A stretch of 64,000 nt of DNA from Bostrychus sinensis (GCA_020698575.1 CM036252.1:30457206-30521205); one strand, 5' to 3'; positions 25,224-35,041 are shown, counted from the stretch's first letter. Notes: generated by a model from the letters alone, not told the origin. A program made the numbers and translations.

Positions 25224-28200
25224 CCTTATTTCTATTAAACATGGTGGGCATTTATCAGGGTTATTATTGCAGTGGTTAAACATGAAAATAAAAATAGAAA
25301 TAACCACTTTAATAAAGTCACATTTTATTAAACTAAAATGATAAACATTAATTATCAACTCAGGACAGGAATAACTGAATCTAATAAATGTAGCATTTTT
25401 GTCAGTGATATTTACAACATTCCATCATTTCCTAAAACTGCTGATTATTATGGATTATAATAGGCCTACTATATTTATAATTATGCCTGAATTAAACTGC
25501 AGTATCAATGCAGCTTATCATTAAAGCTCAGTATTATTTCAGTAACATTGATGAGTGACAGGAGCTCAGGGGAGGAGCTTGTGAGACTTCGACAAAGTCA
25601 GCTTTCCTCACGCACGGCAACAACAAACTACTGAAGGACAACAACAAAGCAAACAGGTGACTCCTTCCTCACCTTCACCTGTCTCCTCCCTGATACCGCT
25701 GCCTCTCCTCCTGTGTGTGCGTGTGCGCGTGTGTGCGCGTGTGTGCCTTGTCTGCCATGGAGCTGACACGCACACAGACACACACACAGTGTTCAGAGCG
25801 GCCGCGGAGCGCGAGCCGCCCGCAGCCTCCACAACAGAACTGAAGTTAAAGCAGCCAGAACTCTGATTGTTATTAAGTTGCTTGTATTCTGTTTAGCTCG
25901 TAGCTCGTAGCTCGTGCGGTTTCCTCGCGGTTTCCTCGCGCTTCCGCGGTGTCTCGTGTTTTAGAAGGAATCTCAGACTGATCCATCCGCGTGTCATTCA
26001 AATGCCATAGGCATATGACTTTATTTGGAAAGACATGGCTGCGCGATCTACCCGCACTGCTTTTATGATCGACTGGTAGATCGCGATTGACGGCTTGGGG
26101 ACCACTGATTAAAGCCTTCTCAAGCGTTTGGTGTAATTTGAGGCGGCACTCCAGGTGTGGTTTAGAAGACCAGCCGGAAAGCTAATCTCTTTCTACCCGG
26201 TACTGCGTACCCCCTCTAAATCTTATGCCGGTACGTACTACCGGGCCGTACTGGCTTACTTTCACCCCTGGATAATCATATAATGTCACTATCATATTTT
26301 GCCCCATAGACTACTGATGGTGTAAACCCTAGAGATTGTAGTGGAGTTGTAGTATAGTAATTACTGGAGCTCTAATGCACTAAATATAGGGCTGCACAAT
26401 ATATCACAAATGCATTGTTCATTATCACAGTATCAGCAAACACAATATCTGTATCACAATATTGTTATGGTCCTACAGCCAGGGGTGAAAGTAAACCGGC
26501 ACGGCCCGGTACTACGTACCGGCATAAGATTTAGAGGGGGTATGCAGTACCGGGTAGAAAGAGATTAGCTGTCCGGCCGGTCTTTGCAGCTTTGACACAC
26601 ATTAGAAAGCAGCCGCGGACCGCGGGCGCTTTTAAGAGAAAAAAAAATCTGACGCTAAAGCATGTGAAGCAGGCAGTGCTTTATCTCATCATATATGTGT
26701 CTGTGTGGTTTTTAGTGGCTTATGATCGCTCCGTGATGTGATTTAATGCACAGAATGTCCCTCTCCCCTCTCATCATTCGCTTCCTTAAACAAACGCATT
26801 AAGCATGCGTCTTAAGCCTAAACCACACCTGGAGTGCCGCCTCAAATTACACCAAACGCTTGAGAAGGCTTTAATCAGTGGTCCCCAAGCCGTCAATCGC
26901 GATCTACCAGTCGATCATAAAAGCAGTGCGGGTAGATCGCGCAGCCATGTCTTTCCAAATAAAGTCATTTGCCTATGGCATTTGAATGACACGCGGATGG
27001 ATCAGTCTGAGATTCCTTCTAAAACACGAGACACCGCGGAAGCGCGAGGAAACCGCACGAGCTACGAGCTAAACAGAATACAAGCAACTTAATAACAATC
27101 AGAGTTCTGGCTGCTTTAACTTCAGTTCTGTTGTGGAGGCTGCGGGCGGCTCGCGCTCCGCGGCCGCTCTGAACACTGCCATGGAGCTGACACGCACACA
27201 GACGCACACACAGGAGGAGAGGCAGCGGTATCAGGGAGGAGACAGGTGAAGGTGAGGAAGGAGTCACCTGTTTGCTTTGTTGTTGTCCTTCAGTAGTTTG
27301 TTGTTGCCGTGCGTGAGGAAAGCTGACTTTGTCGAAGTCTCACAAGCTCCTCCCCTGAGCTCCTGTCACTCATCAAAGTTACTGAAATAATACTGAGCTT
27401 TAATGATAAGCTGCATTGATACTGCAGTTTAATTCAGGCATAATTATAAATATAGTAGTCCTATTATAATCCATAATAATCAGCAGTTTTAGGAAATGAT
27501 GGAATGTTGTAAATATCACTGACAAAAATGCTACATTTATTAGATTCAGTTATTCCTGTCCTGAGTTGATAATTAATGTTTATCATTTTAGTTTAATAAA
27601 ATGTGGTTATTTTTATTTTCATGTTTAACCACTGCAATAATAATAATAATAATGCCCACCATGTTTAATAGAAATAAGGAGTAAAAAAAAAAAAAAAAAG
27701 GTAGATCTCCTGGCCTTGATGACTTTAAAAGTAGATCGCAAGCCAAAAAAGGTTGGGCACCATTGGTCTAGACAGAACTGTTGCTCAATACTAATGGTAA
27801 TTTATATTTTGCTTATTGCTTTTAGCCTATTGTTTTTGGTGTATATTTTTGTGTCAGAATTTCATTGCCCCCTCTTTATTTAATATGGACCCCCCCATTG
27901 CCCCCTCAATGATATTTGTCTGGAGCCGCCCCTCTCTATAGCAGGTTATTAGGGAGTTAGCGACAGAAAGGAGTTTCCCCATGCTCTGACTGCAGCAGGA
28001 ATCGGGAGCTGCTGCTTGTGTCCCCCCGAGCAGCAGCTACTGTCCCTCAGTGTTTACAGCTGTGTGTCTGTGTCACACGGAGCAGAGAACCATCTTTGTT
28101 ACTGCAGAAGTACGGGGGACCATGTGTTTTCAGTCAGCGCCGTGCGCCTCTTAGAAAACAATAGGGGCATATTTTTTGACGTGCGTCCGGTGTGTGTTGG

Positions 28201-29231
28201 CCTTTAAGGGTGCATTTGATTTGTTTTCAAACCCTGTTAAACCCTGTATAAGCCATATCTATATTTTTCATTTATAGTCAAGATTCATTCTCAACCTCGT
28301 ATATCTGCTTTTTCTGCTATTAAAAATATATATGTAGGCATAATTTGTTATAGTACCAGCATAAGCAAAAATCTACTTTCACCCCTGCCTACAGCTGACA
28401 GAAATTTATGCTGTCAAAATTAGAACCTTAGATAAAAATGTGTTGTGACTAAATAAAAATATTTAAAAAGTTAATTTTCCTTATTTCTTTAGTTTAATCC
28501 TCATTTAGCCTTGCTTTTAATCAGGCCAGGCAGAGAGACACCTATGTGCATAATGTGTGGATAATTATATTGATTATTGAATAAAATGCTTGGACCTTTG
28601 AGATTGATTTGTTAAGCTGATCAAATCGCAAAACCGCCTGTCATACTTCTCTTTTTTACAGATAAGTTGTGTGTTTTTTAAGAAAATTTTTCCCTTTTAA
28701 AGTACTATCTTTAACAGGCTAAAATGAGTCCAAATCAGGACTAAACAGAATCCAAACTAGATCTAAACCAGGTCTAAATCAAGTCCAAACCAAGTCTAAG
28801 TTATAATCTAGTTATAAACTAGTTATAATCCAGGTCTAAACCAGGGTTTAATTAGGTCTAAATCAGATCTAGGTCCACTTCGGGACTAAACCGGGACTAA
28901 ACCGGGACTAAACCAGGACTGAACCAGAACTAAACCAGGCCTGACTGCCCATTTGTGGCATACTAAAATAGATTTTCTTCTTTATGCCGTAGACTCAAAC
29001 AGCTGGACAGAGGTGGCCCTTCCGGAGCTGGCCCTCCCCAGAGCAGGTCACTCCATCATCACCATGGACACAGCCTCCATCTGCCGTTCCTGCTCCCAGG
29101 ACCAGGACCAGGACATGGAACAAGGCCTGGATGGCAGAACTCTGCTGGTGTTCGGTGGAGGAGACAACGAGGGGACCTTCTACAGCGACCTAACCAGCGT
29201 GACTGTGGACAAGCTGCTCAGGGTGTCCTGA
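10267..29231 (+). CDS. kelch-repeat protein, 13 coding exons, 552 aa
   Basis: Coding exons: 10267-10328, 11608-11769, 14881-14962, 15546-15605, 15954-16164, 16550-16627, 16734-16865, 18162-18349, 19806-20002, 20072-20166, 20242-20296, 24329-24426, 28993-29231. Every junction is GT/AG and every phase matches, giving an unbroken 1,659-nt frame ending TGA. Residues 1-122 form an N-terminal region I cannot assign (start MEDFGVYAVFGVNSPPQRLI). Residues 123-218 are a charged, probably disordered linker with a nuclear-signal-like KRKRER at 136-141. From about 228 there are six kelch strands with paired glycines at 244, 300, 349, 406, 457 and 528 (e.g. FVFGGSKNKKWFNDVHILD), spacing that fits a six-bladed propeller. 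The C-terminal blade resembles RABEPK. It may be the fish gene called krcp, but that is not certain. Kelch propellers bind protein partners; no enzyme activity is implied. Introns are large through transposon load. Confidence 0.93.
10612..11497. mobile_element. TTAA-flanked MITE in kelch intron 1
   Basis: The left end reads TTTAAAGGGGATATAG and the right end CATATTTCCACTTTAA, imperfect inverted ends with TTAA on both sides. The interior matches 29.83-30.10 kb in direct orientation (CTAAAGCCCATACACTGTCA, ACACCTAATCCAAGTGTT) and part matches 23.58-23.67 kb inverted. No transposase is seen. The family is a dispersed non-autonomous DNA element; the superfamily is uncertain. Confidence 0.55.
11878..12800. 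mobile_element. Tc1/mariner-type element, long imperfect palindrome
   Basis: The two halves are inverted copies. For example 11882-11905 (TTTCTTTTAAAAACATAACT) matches the reverse of 12777-12797, and ATAAAACTCTGAGTACATAC occurs left and inverted right. A segment near 12296-12360 matches the N-terminal DNA-binding part of fish Tc1-like transposases (GAGAGAGCCATTATCCACAA), broken by stops. A (CTTG)n/(TA)n microsatellite lies at about 12,052-12,094. It lies in kelch intron 2. Confidence 0.65.
12955..13250. mobile_element. MITE fragment (CAGGGTAGCCCCAAAG family)
   Basis: It starts CAGGGTAGCCCCAAAGTCTT and is full of TTAAAAGTATTAAA-type phrases. A related element starts at 39,382. The right end is not clear, so the limit is approximate. 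No coding capacity. Confidence 0.45.
13262..13980. mobile_element. MITE with a SINE inserted near its right end
   Basis: The left end GGGATGGGTACC and the right phrase GATACCCATGCC look like inverted termini. The GC-rich interior is non-coding. The SINE at 13735-13950 lies inside. No duplication was confirmed. Confidence 0.35.
13735..13950 (+). repeat. tRNA-derived SINE, 3'-truncated copy
   Basis: It starts GGTGCACGGTGGCAGAGCAG and shows an A-box-like TGGCAGAGCAGTTAGC and a B-box-like GGTTTCGAGCC from its tRNA head. The family appears full length at 31772-32147 and inverted at 24013-24256. This copy ends at GTGAATGAATG. The open frame across it is not a gene. Confidence 0.75.
14078..14457. 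mobile_element. MITE with ~130-bp inverted arms
   Basis: Both ends read AACAATGGAGCGCAACAGTG, one inverted, and similarity continues inward through AAGTAAAT and TTTTTCCCATAGACTTTT for over 100 bp. Half of a related copy lies at about 20,336-20,550. Non-coding; in kelch intron 2. Confidence 0.7.
14983..15392 (-). mobile_element. Tc1/mariner-like remnant
   Basis: The ends are inverted (ATGTTCAACCCC left, GGGGGTTGAATATT right). The middle has CAAAGATTTTCAATTGGATT and GGCCACTCCAGGACGTTCCA, phrases of the D-D-E region of fish Tc1-like transposases read on the minus strand. It is heavily deleted. Confidence 0.6.
17337..17960. mobile_element. Tc1-like non-autonomous element
   Basis: It starts at a TA with ATTATGCTCATAAGTTTACA and holds ACATTAAGGGTACTTTTGAT, both characteristic of a widespread fish Tc1-like repeat known from memory. 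The right end near GCTAGGTTATGTA is decayed. It lies in kelch intron 7. Confidence 0.6.
18976..19402. mobile_element. MITE CAGGGTTCCCGC...GCAGGAACCCTG
   Basis: Inverted termini of about 12 bp flank 427 bp of TTAAA-rich sequence. TACAC occurs directly on both sides (18971-18975, 19403-19407), a possible short duplication. It lies in kelch intron 8. It shares the TTAAAAG style of the MITEs at 12,955 and 39,382. Confidence 0.6.
20336..20560. mobile_element. half of the AATGGAGCGCAAC MITE
   Basis: GCAATGGAGCTCAACACTGA through AAGTAAATTTCCCATTTATT and TATTAAGAGTTTAAAGAC matches the left arm of the element at 14078-14457. Its right arm is missing. It begins about 40 bp after the donor of kelch exon 11. 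Confidence 0.55.
20568..21015 (+). mobile_element. hAT MITE fragment (GAGTACT/GATACC family)
   Basis: This matches the reverse complement of part of 42283-43274, for example CTACTATATCTCATTCATCC and ATAACAGAGTGGTTTGAACA-like phrases and GGCGAATCTCTGCGGGTTAT inverted. It lacks one end. It lies in kelch intron 11. Confidence 0.65.
21544..21900. mobile_element. CpG-rich MITE (GTTCACACCGGACGCGA start)
   Basis: The left end GTACGTTCACACCGGACGCG is a common teleost MITE terminus. The interior is unusually GC-rich, with many GCGCGAA/GACGCGA phrases, which makes it look like a small CpG island inside kelch intron 11. The right end was not found. Confidence 0.45.
22720..23255. repeat. long imperfect palindrome (foldback element)
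   Basis: The left arm (22,720-22,950) is inverted at 23,040-23,255; matching phrases include AAATATTTTTAATATTCTCA, AGTGGATTTTTTTA and TGCCAGTGTATGTAATAGCA versus their complements. The loop is under 100 bp. It is AT-rich and non-coding, probably a MITE. RNA from this intron could form a long hairpin. Confidence 0.68.
23474..23760. mobile_element. fragment of the TTAAAGGGG MITE family
   Basis: It starts TTAAAGGGGTTATATTATGC. CGAACCCCCGCCTTCTCCAG and the GATTGGTC region match 11,265-11,320 inverted. The right limit is uncertain. Confidence 0.45.
24013..24256 (-). repeat. tRNA-derived SINE, minus strand
   Basis: Read on the minus strand it starts GTGCACGGTGGCAGAGCGG, has the B-box-like GGTTCGAGCCCCGG and ends CCCGTTAGG...GGTAGAAAAT. 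It is the same family as 31772-32147, with an internal deletion. It lies about 75 bp before kelch exon 12. Confidence 0.8.
24521..26278. mobile_element. composite hAT copy A
   Basis: The element is 24529-26270 (1,742 bp), CAGGGGTGAAAGTAG... to ...TTACTTTCACCCCTG. It is flanked by GTTAATCA (24521-24528) and GATAATCA (26271-26278), a 7/8 target duplication. A different hAT-like element (25112-26107) lies inside. Copy B at 26480-28387 is the same composite in the opposite orientation. No transposase is recognised. Confidence 0.85.
25112..26107. mobile_element. inner hAT-like element in copy A
   Basis: The left end CAATGGTGCCCAACCTTTTT and the right end CAATCGCGATCTACCAGTCG-type sequence (inverted, ending ACCACTG) are imperfect inverted termini of the kind CAGTGGTCCCCAA. 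A poly(T) run of about 45 lies at 25,178-25,219, and a GT/GC-repeat near 25,712-25,747. There is no matching duplication at its ends, so one end of the outer element may have been lost when it inserted. Confidence 0.65.
26472..28395. mobile_element. composite hAT copy B, inverted to copy A
   Basis: The element is 26480-28387 (1,908 bp), flanked by the exact duplication CCTACAGC (26472-26479, 28388-28395). It is the reverse of copy A with the same inner element (26876-27765) and the same outer/inner junctions (TCTAGAC beside CAATGG; GGCTTTAAT beside CAGTGG). It keeps about 210 bp near 26,595-26,805 that copy A has lost. The 209-bp gap makes a large inverted repeat with copy A. Confidence 0.88.
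26876..27765. mobile_element. inner hAT-like element in copy B
   Basis: It runs from CAGTGGTCCCCAAGCCGTCA to GGTTGGGCACCATTG. It is the inverted counterpart of 25112-26107, with a poly(A) run near 27,683-27,699 where copy A has poly(T). Frames across it are not conserved between the copies, so no gene is called. Confidence 0.65.
28720..28945. repeat. minisatellite, ~11-bp AAACCAGGTCT/AAACCAGGACT units
   Basis: About twenty diverged units of the form CTAAACCAGGA / CTAAACCAGGT run to within 50 bp of kelch exon 13. The same consensus occurs at 38,105-38,455, 31,216-31,440 and, inverted, 33,165-33,275. Confidence 0.75.
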
Positions 29232-29454
29232 ACCAGCTTAAGGCAGAGTTTATTATTTATGTTCATGGATTTGCTGAGTTTTTTATGGTATATTCAGATG
29301 TGTTGTTGTTAAACATGTTTTATCATGGCATTTGACGGGATCAGATTTTGTTTACACTGTAGTTATGCGTGTGAAGCCTAAATATTATTTTAATGACAAG
29401 AAGTGGTGAATCAGATTTTACAATACAAGTGTCATAAAGTGGGTAGTAAAATTA

Positions 29455-30259
29455 TTGGTAACACTTTCAAATAACTCACACTATTAAGCATTAATTTACT
29501 AGTTATGGGTTAATGACAAGTTAATTGATTACTTACAAAGCATTACTTTATACTCAACATTATTGAATCATAAACACTTATTAATGTTTAATTTTTTAGT
29601 AATAAGCTCATGTAAATCAGTGCAAAAAAAAAAGCTAAACGTCAGGATCTATAATTGTTCATTCATTAAAGGGCCCCTTAATTGACCTTTTTTTTTTTCT
29701 TTTTTTTTTTAACCATGTTATAATGTATACCTCAAAAACAGACCTAGAGTAGTATTCTGTTTCATTCACACGTCTGAGTAATCTTGTACGCTGAGCCCAT
29801 CCATTTCTCAAGACTAAAAACGCTCAGTCTCGCAGCTCTACATAGACACGTAAAATCAAAAAGTGCTCTTGTGCGTTTCTAAAGCCCATACACTGTCACC
29901 GGGATCATTTCAGCGCTTAAGTTGTTGTCACTACAAAACGGTCAGCTTATTTATCTATCTATTTGTGCCATGTTGCTAAAAGTCATGCTAAATAGCCATT
30001 TTATGCTCTGTACAGTCCCCACCGTTGCAGCAGGGGGCGACAGACACCTAATCCAAGTGTTATCTGCAAAGTCAAAGTTACAGCTCCCCAAAATAAAACG
30101 TTTTCTATATAGATACATTAATTTCAGTTGTGAAATGTAAAATACTAATGCAAAGGAGTGCAACAATATTTCAAAAAGCCTGAACAATGCTAAAATTATG
30201 GTTTATTACATATTTATTAATGCTTTATTACTGCTTGCGTTATTCTAAAGTGTTACCAA
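29455..30259. mobile_element. MITE TTGGTAACACTTT...AAAGTGTTACCAA with a nested repeat
   Basis: The termini are perfect inverts of about 12 bp. A common teleost MITE family has these ends. A second repeat lies inside at about 29,665-30,190, matching 10.9-11.1 kb in direct orientation (ACACCTAATCCAAGTGTT). It probably lies in the kelch 3' UTR. Confidence 0.7.
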
Positions 30260-30447
30260 AATATCCAAAAGTCATTTCTGTGAGAAGTAGGTCACAATAA
30301 AATGATAAGGGGTCTTCTGGGCCAGATGAGAAACACTGTTATGTCCTAATGTCTACATGTATTTTAATATCAGAGTTGAATTATGGTATTGTTTTTCTTA
30401 TGCAATTTAACACCAAAAATACCTTATGTCGCATTTGTTCTTTACTC

Positions 30448-30453
30448 AATAAA
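30448..30453 (+). terminator. poly(A) signal AATAAA
   Basis: AATAAA lies in CTCAATAAACATG, followed within 40 bp by a GT-rich run (AAGTGTGGTGTC), a usual cleavage arrangement. It is the best candidate end for the kelch transcript. Confidence 0.5.
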
Positions 30454-30499
30454 CATGAATTTCTACAGATTGTCAGTTGATACAAGTGTGGTGTCACTA

Positions 30500-31215
30500 T
30501 ACTTTATCTTTTGCAGAACACATTGACCCACTTGGACTCTGATGCTAACCACAGCAGTGTGTAACCCTGAGGTGGACATGTTTATCTGCCTGATGAGGTT
30601 TTGCGCTTTAAACGGAAGACCTTTTAATGCCGGCCTGGTAATGTGAAGCTAACACCAGGCTCTGTCAGACTGGGAAACACAGACGAATCTTCAAAGGGCC
30701 TGATCTAAACGGAGACATCTGAATAAAAGATTAGGCGAGCGGCAGAGGATTATGTTTGAAGTGCTGATCACAGCGTCTTGGATACAGGCCTTTTCAACCT
30801 TTAATACTTCCAGAGTATCAGAGGACCCACACAGCTCTAGGCACTAATTTACGCAAGCATTCATATTATGGGCTCAATAGTACTGGGCTGTCAGTGCTAG
30901 AGACTCTGAAGTGCTGTTGTCAAGATTTGGGGTTATTCAAGGACGGGTTGCATAAGTACTGGAACTGCACGATATTACAAAAAAAAACAATGAGGCATTA
31001 TGAGATAACTGAGTTGAATAGACACAGTATGATAAATTCAGATCAAACTGAAATAAAAAGGTCTCTAAATTTTTTTGTAAAAAATGGGTCAAAATTCAAA
31101 CTGAACAAGCTTTAGACTAGACTAGGACTAAACCAAATAAAAAGTCTCATTTATTTATATAGCACATTTAAAAGCAACTTTAATTTACCTTAATTAACCT
31201 TTTTTAAAAGTTGAC
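30500..31215. other. intergenic, nothing recognised
   Basis: Single-copy-looking sequence with no repeat family, splice pair or coding frame that I can support. Confidence 0.4.
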
Positions 31216-31440
31216 CTATTGCAGGACTAAACCATGGCTAATGCATGACTAAACCAGGACTAAACCATGGCTAAAAACAGGACTAAACCAAGACTCAACC
31301 ATGGCTAACACAGGACAAAACCAGGTCTAAACCATGGCTAACGCATGAATAAACCAAGACTAAACCAGGATTAAACCATGGCTAAGCCATGGCAAAACCA
31401 GGACAAAGCCATGGCTAACACAGGACTACACCAGGCCTAC
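31216..31440. repeat. minisatellite patch (ACCATGGCTAA / ACCAGGACTAA units)
   Basis: About twenty units of 10-12 bp alternate CTAAACCAGGA with CTAAACCATGG and CTAACACAGGA. The repeated ATG-containing unit creates short chance frames. It ends where the SINE at 31,444 begins. Confidence 0.75.
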
Positions 31441-31443
31441 ACC

Positions 31444-31745
31444 TGGATTTGTGGCTCAGGTGGTAGAGTGGTCGTCCTATAACCAAAAGTTTGGTGGTTT
31501 GAATCCTGCTCTCCCCTGTTCATGCTGTTGTCGTGTCCTTGGACAAGACACTTAACCCACCTTGCCTGTATGAGAATTTTGGTAGTGGTTGAATGGGCAA
31601 GTGGCCTGTAAGTCTGCCCCAGGGCAGCTGTGGCTACAGAAGTAGCTCACCACTGAGAGTGACTGAGGAGTGAAGGAATAATGGACTCCTGTAAAGCTTT
31701 GAGAAGTTTGAAAGGCCTGGAAAGCGCAGTATAAATCTAATCCAT
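31444..31745 (+). repeat. tRNA-derived SINE (second family)
   Basis: It shows an A-box-like TGGCTCAGGTGGTAGAGTGG and a B-box-like GGTTTGAATCC, then the hallmark CCTTGGACAAGACACTTAAC and the tail TATAAATCTAATCCATTATT. Another copy lies at 49551-49858. Confidence 0.82.
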
Positions 31746-31771
31746 TATTATCATATTATATATATTATATT

Positions 31772-32147
31772 GGGGTGCACGGTGGCAGAGCGGTTAGCGT
31801 TCTAGCCTCCCAGCAAGGAGGTCGTGGGTTCGAGCCCCGGGCGGACCAATACACACCATCACACGAACTCTCTCTGCATGTCCTCCCCGTGTTACCGTGG
31901 GTTCTCTCCGGGTTCTCCGGCTTCCTCCCACCGTCCAAAGACATGCATGTGTTAGGTGAATTGGTGACTCTAAATTGACCCTAGTGAATGAATGTGAGAG
32001 TGAATGGTTCGTCTCTGTATCAGCCCTGCGACAAGCTGGCCCCTGTCCAGGGTGTACCCTGCCTTCGGCCCAAAGTTACTGGGATAGGCTCCAGTCACCC
32101 GCGACCCCTAACGGGAAAAAGCGGTAGAAAATGAATGAATGAATATA
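31772..32147 (+). repeat. tRNA-derived SINE, full-length copy
   Basis: It starts GGGTGCACGGTGGCAGAGCG, has the B-box-like GGGTTCGAGCCCCGG, a body with GTCCAAAGACATGCATGTGT and a 3' part CCCTAACGGGAAAAAGCGGT ending in (TGAA)n. The 67-codon frame over it is not a gene. Confidence 0.85.
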
Positions 32148-32149
32148 TT

Positions 32150-33035
32150 ATATTATCTTTGGGAGTGATGAGAATTGAGAGGATTATGAATGAGTCCATC
32201 AGAGGGACAGCTCATGTTAGATATTTTGGAAATAATGTTTGATTTTCCAGATTGAGATGGACGTGTACAGAGGAGGGATAGTAAATATATGGGTGGAAGG
32301 ATGAGGCTGAGGTTGGAGCTGCCAGGCAGGAGGCCTAAAGGTCACAGAATTACTCTTGAGCCCCTGAAAAACACATTAAAGAGCTGTAATTCCTAAACCC
32401 TGATTTGGACATGAATAGCCTCAAATTACAGCTGAGGGTCTGCACTTTAGACCCATATTAATTATATAACTGTTTTGAATGTGTTTGGGTACAAAAGCTA
32501 AAATAATAACACTAGTGTCAGTGTCCAAATATTTATGGACCTAACTGTAATTCTACAAAGCTCCATGTTGCTTCCAAACCAACCTTTGCGTTCTAATTCC
32601 GACGTGCCTGGTCTTTAGTGGACTAGAGGGAACCCTGCCTTGATTGTGGGTTAGTCCATGTATTTTTAAGTACAGCAGTACTTAATTCTCTCATTACTTC
32701 AGCTCCCCACACTGATTGTGGCACAGCCTGTTCTCGCTTTTTGCCCACGCTGTGACTCAGCTGCTGCCAAATGATGGGGTTAAGAATGGTTTCATGATCT
32801 CACACTGTTCAGGCTCACTTTTTTTCTTTTTACACTGCATTTTTGTTTTGTTGTCCACAAAACCGATATAACAAACACAACACAGCCTAAGTCATTTTAT
32901 GAAATGGTGAAACAGATTTAAAATTTTAATGTTAGATCTGTACAAAGTCTACTTCTGTTTAACCATAACCTCTGCACCCTCTCTCTCTTGAACTTCAAGT
33001 CCTTTCACATTGATTTACATCTCTTTGGTTTTCCC
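32150..33035. other. intergenic, nothing recognised
   Basis: No repeat family, coding frame or RNA gene stands out here. A hAT-like end (CAGTGTTTCTCAAACTGTGG) follows at 33,042 without a partner. Confidence 0.4.
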
Positions 33036-33164
33036 CTGGGCCAGTGTTTCTCAAACTGTGGTCCGAGTACCGCTGGTGGTAGGACTCTTGATTTAGTTTC
33101 ATTTAGAGTAGTTGTATTCCTGTTTTACTGGTTGGAGCTCAGATTTCTTTCAAGTTTAGACAAC

Positions 33165-33275
33165 TGCTTAGCCTTGGATTAGTCTTTGATCAGTCCTAGT
33201 TTATTCCTGGATTAATTCTGGTTTAGACCTGGTTTAAACCTAGTTTAGTCCATGTTTAGACCTGGGAATTAGTCC
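33165..33275. repeat. inverted minisatellite patch (TGGTTTAGTCC-type units)
   Basis: About nine diverged units such as CCTGGTTTAAA and CCTAGTTTAGT are the complement of the ACCAGGACTAA consensus at the other three loci. Confidence 0.6.
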
Positions 33276-34116
33276 AGGGGTATAGCACGAAATTGGGGGC
33301 CCTTTGTATAGACCATCTCGTGCTCACTTGATTAATATATCTCGGTTATCTGAGGCTTTCTGAGGGCCCTTCCATGCTGTGGGTCCTAAGTAAGCAGCTT
33401 GCCATGAATAAAGACGTATTATTTAAGTAATATTCTGGCCTGTTTATTCTTGGCAAATTGGAATAAAATACATATATTATTATTAATGTTCAACCTTAAA
33501 TATCCTCTGGTGCAAGTAACAGTTTGTTACATCATCCTACACAGCAGTTCTACAAGGCAGAGAGAATATGGCAGCCAAAAATTATCTTTTTATCTAGAGT
33601 GTTCTTATATGTCCTGCAGGTGGCGATACAAGAGCACAGTAGTTTCCCTTAGCAACGGGGCTTATAGCCTACAGTATCACTCAAATGCAAAAATGTGTGG
33701 AAGATGCATTTGAGGTCACACTCCAGGTCTTACTGTTGGTTTCATGCAGTTTACTACAATAATAGTAGATCCCTGGGAGTATTCTGAGTAAAACAGGTAT
33801 ACTCTTGGCTACACTGACAGGGGTGTGCTTTCCCCTAAATCAAATGAAATCCTGCCTTTTGGATTCCCTCCAGCTGTTACAGCCACCCCGTGTGCCCCCC
33901 TCATCTTCCTGGGGTTCTTTTTATAACTGTCTTCTTCATATCCTTCCATTGTGTGGATGGTTTAACTGTAAGTGACCATATTCTCTTAGTCAGTCCACAG
34001 GCGCTGCTTAGCTGAAAATATCTATGCTAAGGACAGTAAGCCCACTGCCAACAGGAGATATTGCCAGTCATACCTAAGCAGCTGTTTTGATATAGCCTAT
34101 TCAGGTCATTTCATAT

Positions 34117-34802
34117 TAGGGGTGTTTGTGATTAATCAGTTAATCGATTAATCGGCTTTATGGCCATAATCAGTTGAAAGAAATACTAATTAATTGTTAT
34201 GCTTTACAGTAGAGTAAATGTACAGTACCATTGTAGAGTTAGGGCTAATTAAACATAAAATTATGTAACTGTTTCCTAAAATATATAAGCCTATAACTTA
34301 AGTCTATAAGTCTTTAGTTTAAATGTGCTATGACCAGTATATATATTTTTATATTTCATAAAAATTACCCACATGTGTGCCAAGATATGATCTAATATTA
34401 GTTGTACTGATAACAATGGTACAGCTGAGGTATTAACAATAAAAATATGTTTTATATAATGGGTAAGTTATTTTTGTTTACAATTTTTGTTTTGGTTCTA
34501 AAACTGCATTGCTAATCGTCCAATCAGAAAAGAGACGATTGTTTAGATTTAGACTGCAGTACTGTTTTCAAACCTGTACAGCGCATGTTGCTTACAGTAC
34601 CTTTAAGTAATACCACTTTTTAAATATTGTTCATGACTTTGGATTTAAAACAGCTGTTTTTTTTTTTGTTTTTTTTTAATAAAAACTCATAACCGGTGAT
34701 GTCAAGCTGGTGGTTAACGAGTAACCAATAATCATTTGTTAAAACAATCAATTAATCAACTTCATCAGTAATTAAAGAAAATTAACTGAATGTGCATCCC
34801 TA
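34117..34802. mobile_element. hAT-like MITE TAGGGGTGTTTGTG...TGTGCATCCCTA
   Basis: The ends are imperfect inverts, each next to ATTAATC/ATTAAT-rich sequence. Flanks TTTCATAT and TTTTGTGT agree at only part of 8 positions. Non-coding. Confidence 0.6.
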
Positions 34803-35041
34803 TTTTGTGTGCTACTTCAGTAGAAGCTATGGGTGGGATCATATAGGCCTATGTCTGTTTTAACTGGCTATCTCCTGTGTGCATTTATGATAAAAGTTTG
34901 AGTATTCAGAGACTGGGCCCTTTTATAAAGTTATCATCAATATGGAAAGATCAGGAACTTTCCAAGTTGTATCTGCAAAAGAAACTCAACAGAATGGAAA
35001 CATAGGCCTAAATTAATTTATTGTTTTAGTCTGACTGTAGA

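Larger units (their letters stand above)
26387..28945. mobile_element. TAGGGCTGCACAATAT MITE split by hAT copy B
   Basis: 26387-26479 (start TAGGGCTGCACAATATATCA) continues at 28396 after copy B. Both parts align in order to 37820-38105 (e.g. GCAAACACAATATC, TTGTGACTAAATAAAAAT). The distal part runs into the minisatellite at 28,720-28,945, as it does in the 37.8-kb copy. No right terminus is evident before kelch exon 13. Confidence 0.65.
29232..30470 (+). other. 3' untranslated region of the kelch gene (inferred)
   Basis: From the stop at 29,231 the first convincing poly(A) signal with a GT-rich downstream stretch is at 30,448. That gives a 3' UTR of about 1.2 kb, most of it made of a MITE (29,455-30,259). 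An earlier, weaker signal could be used instead. Confidence 0.45.

Noticed and set aside
25608..25866. Frames in the GC-rich part of the composite hAT
   Set aside because: Reading frames differ between copies A and B and consist of CA/GT repeat translation.
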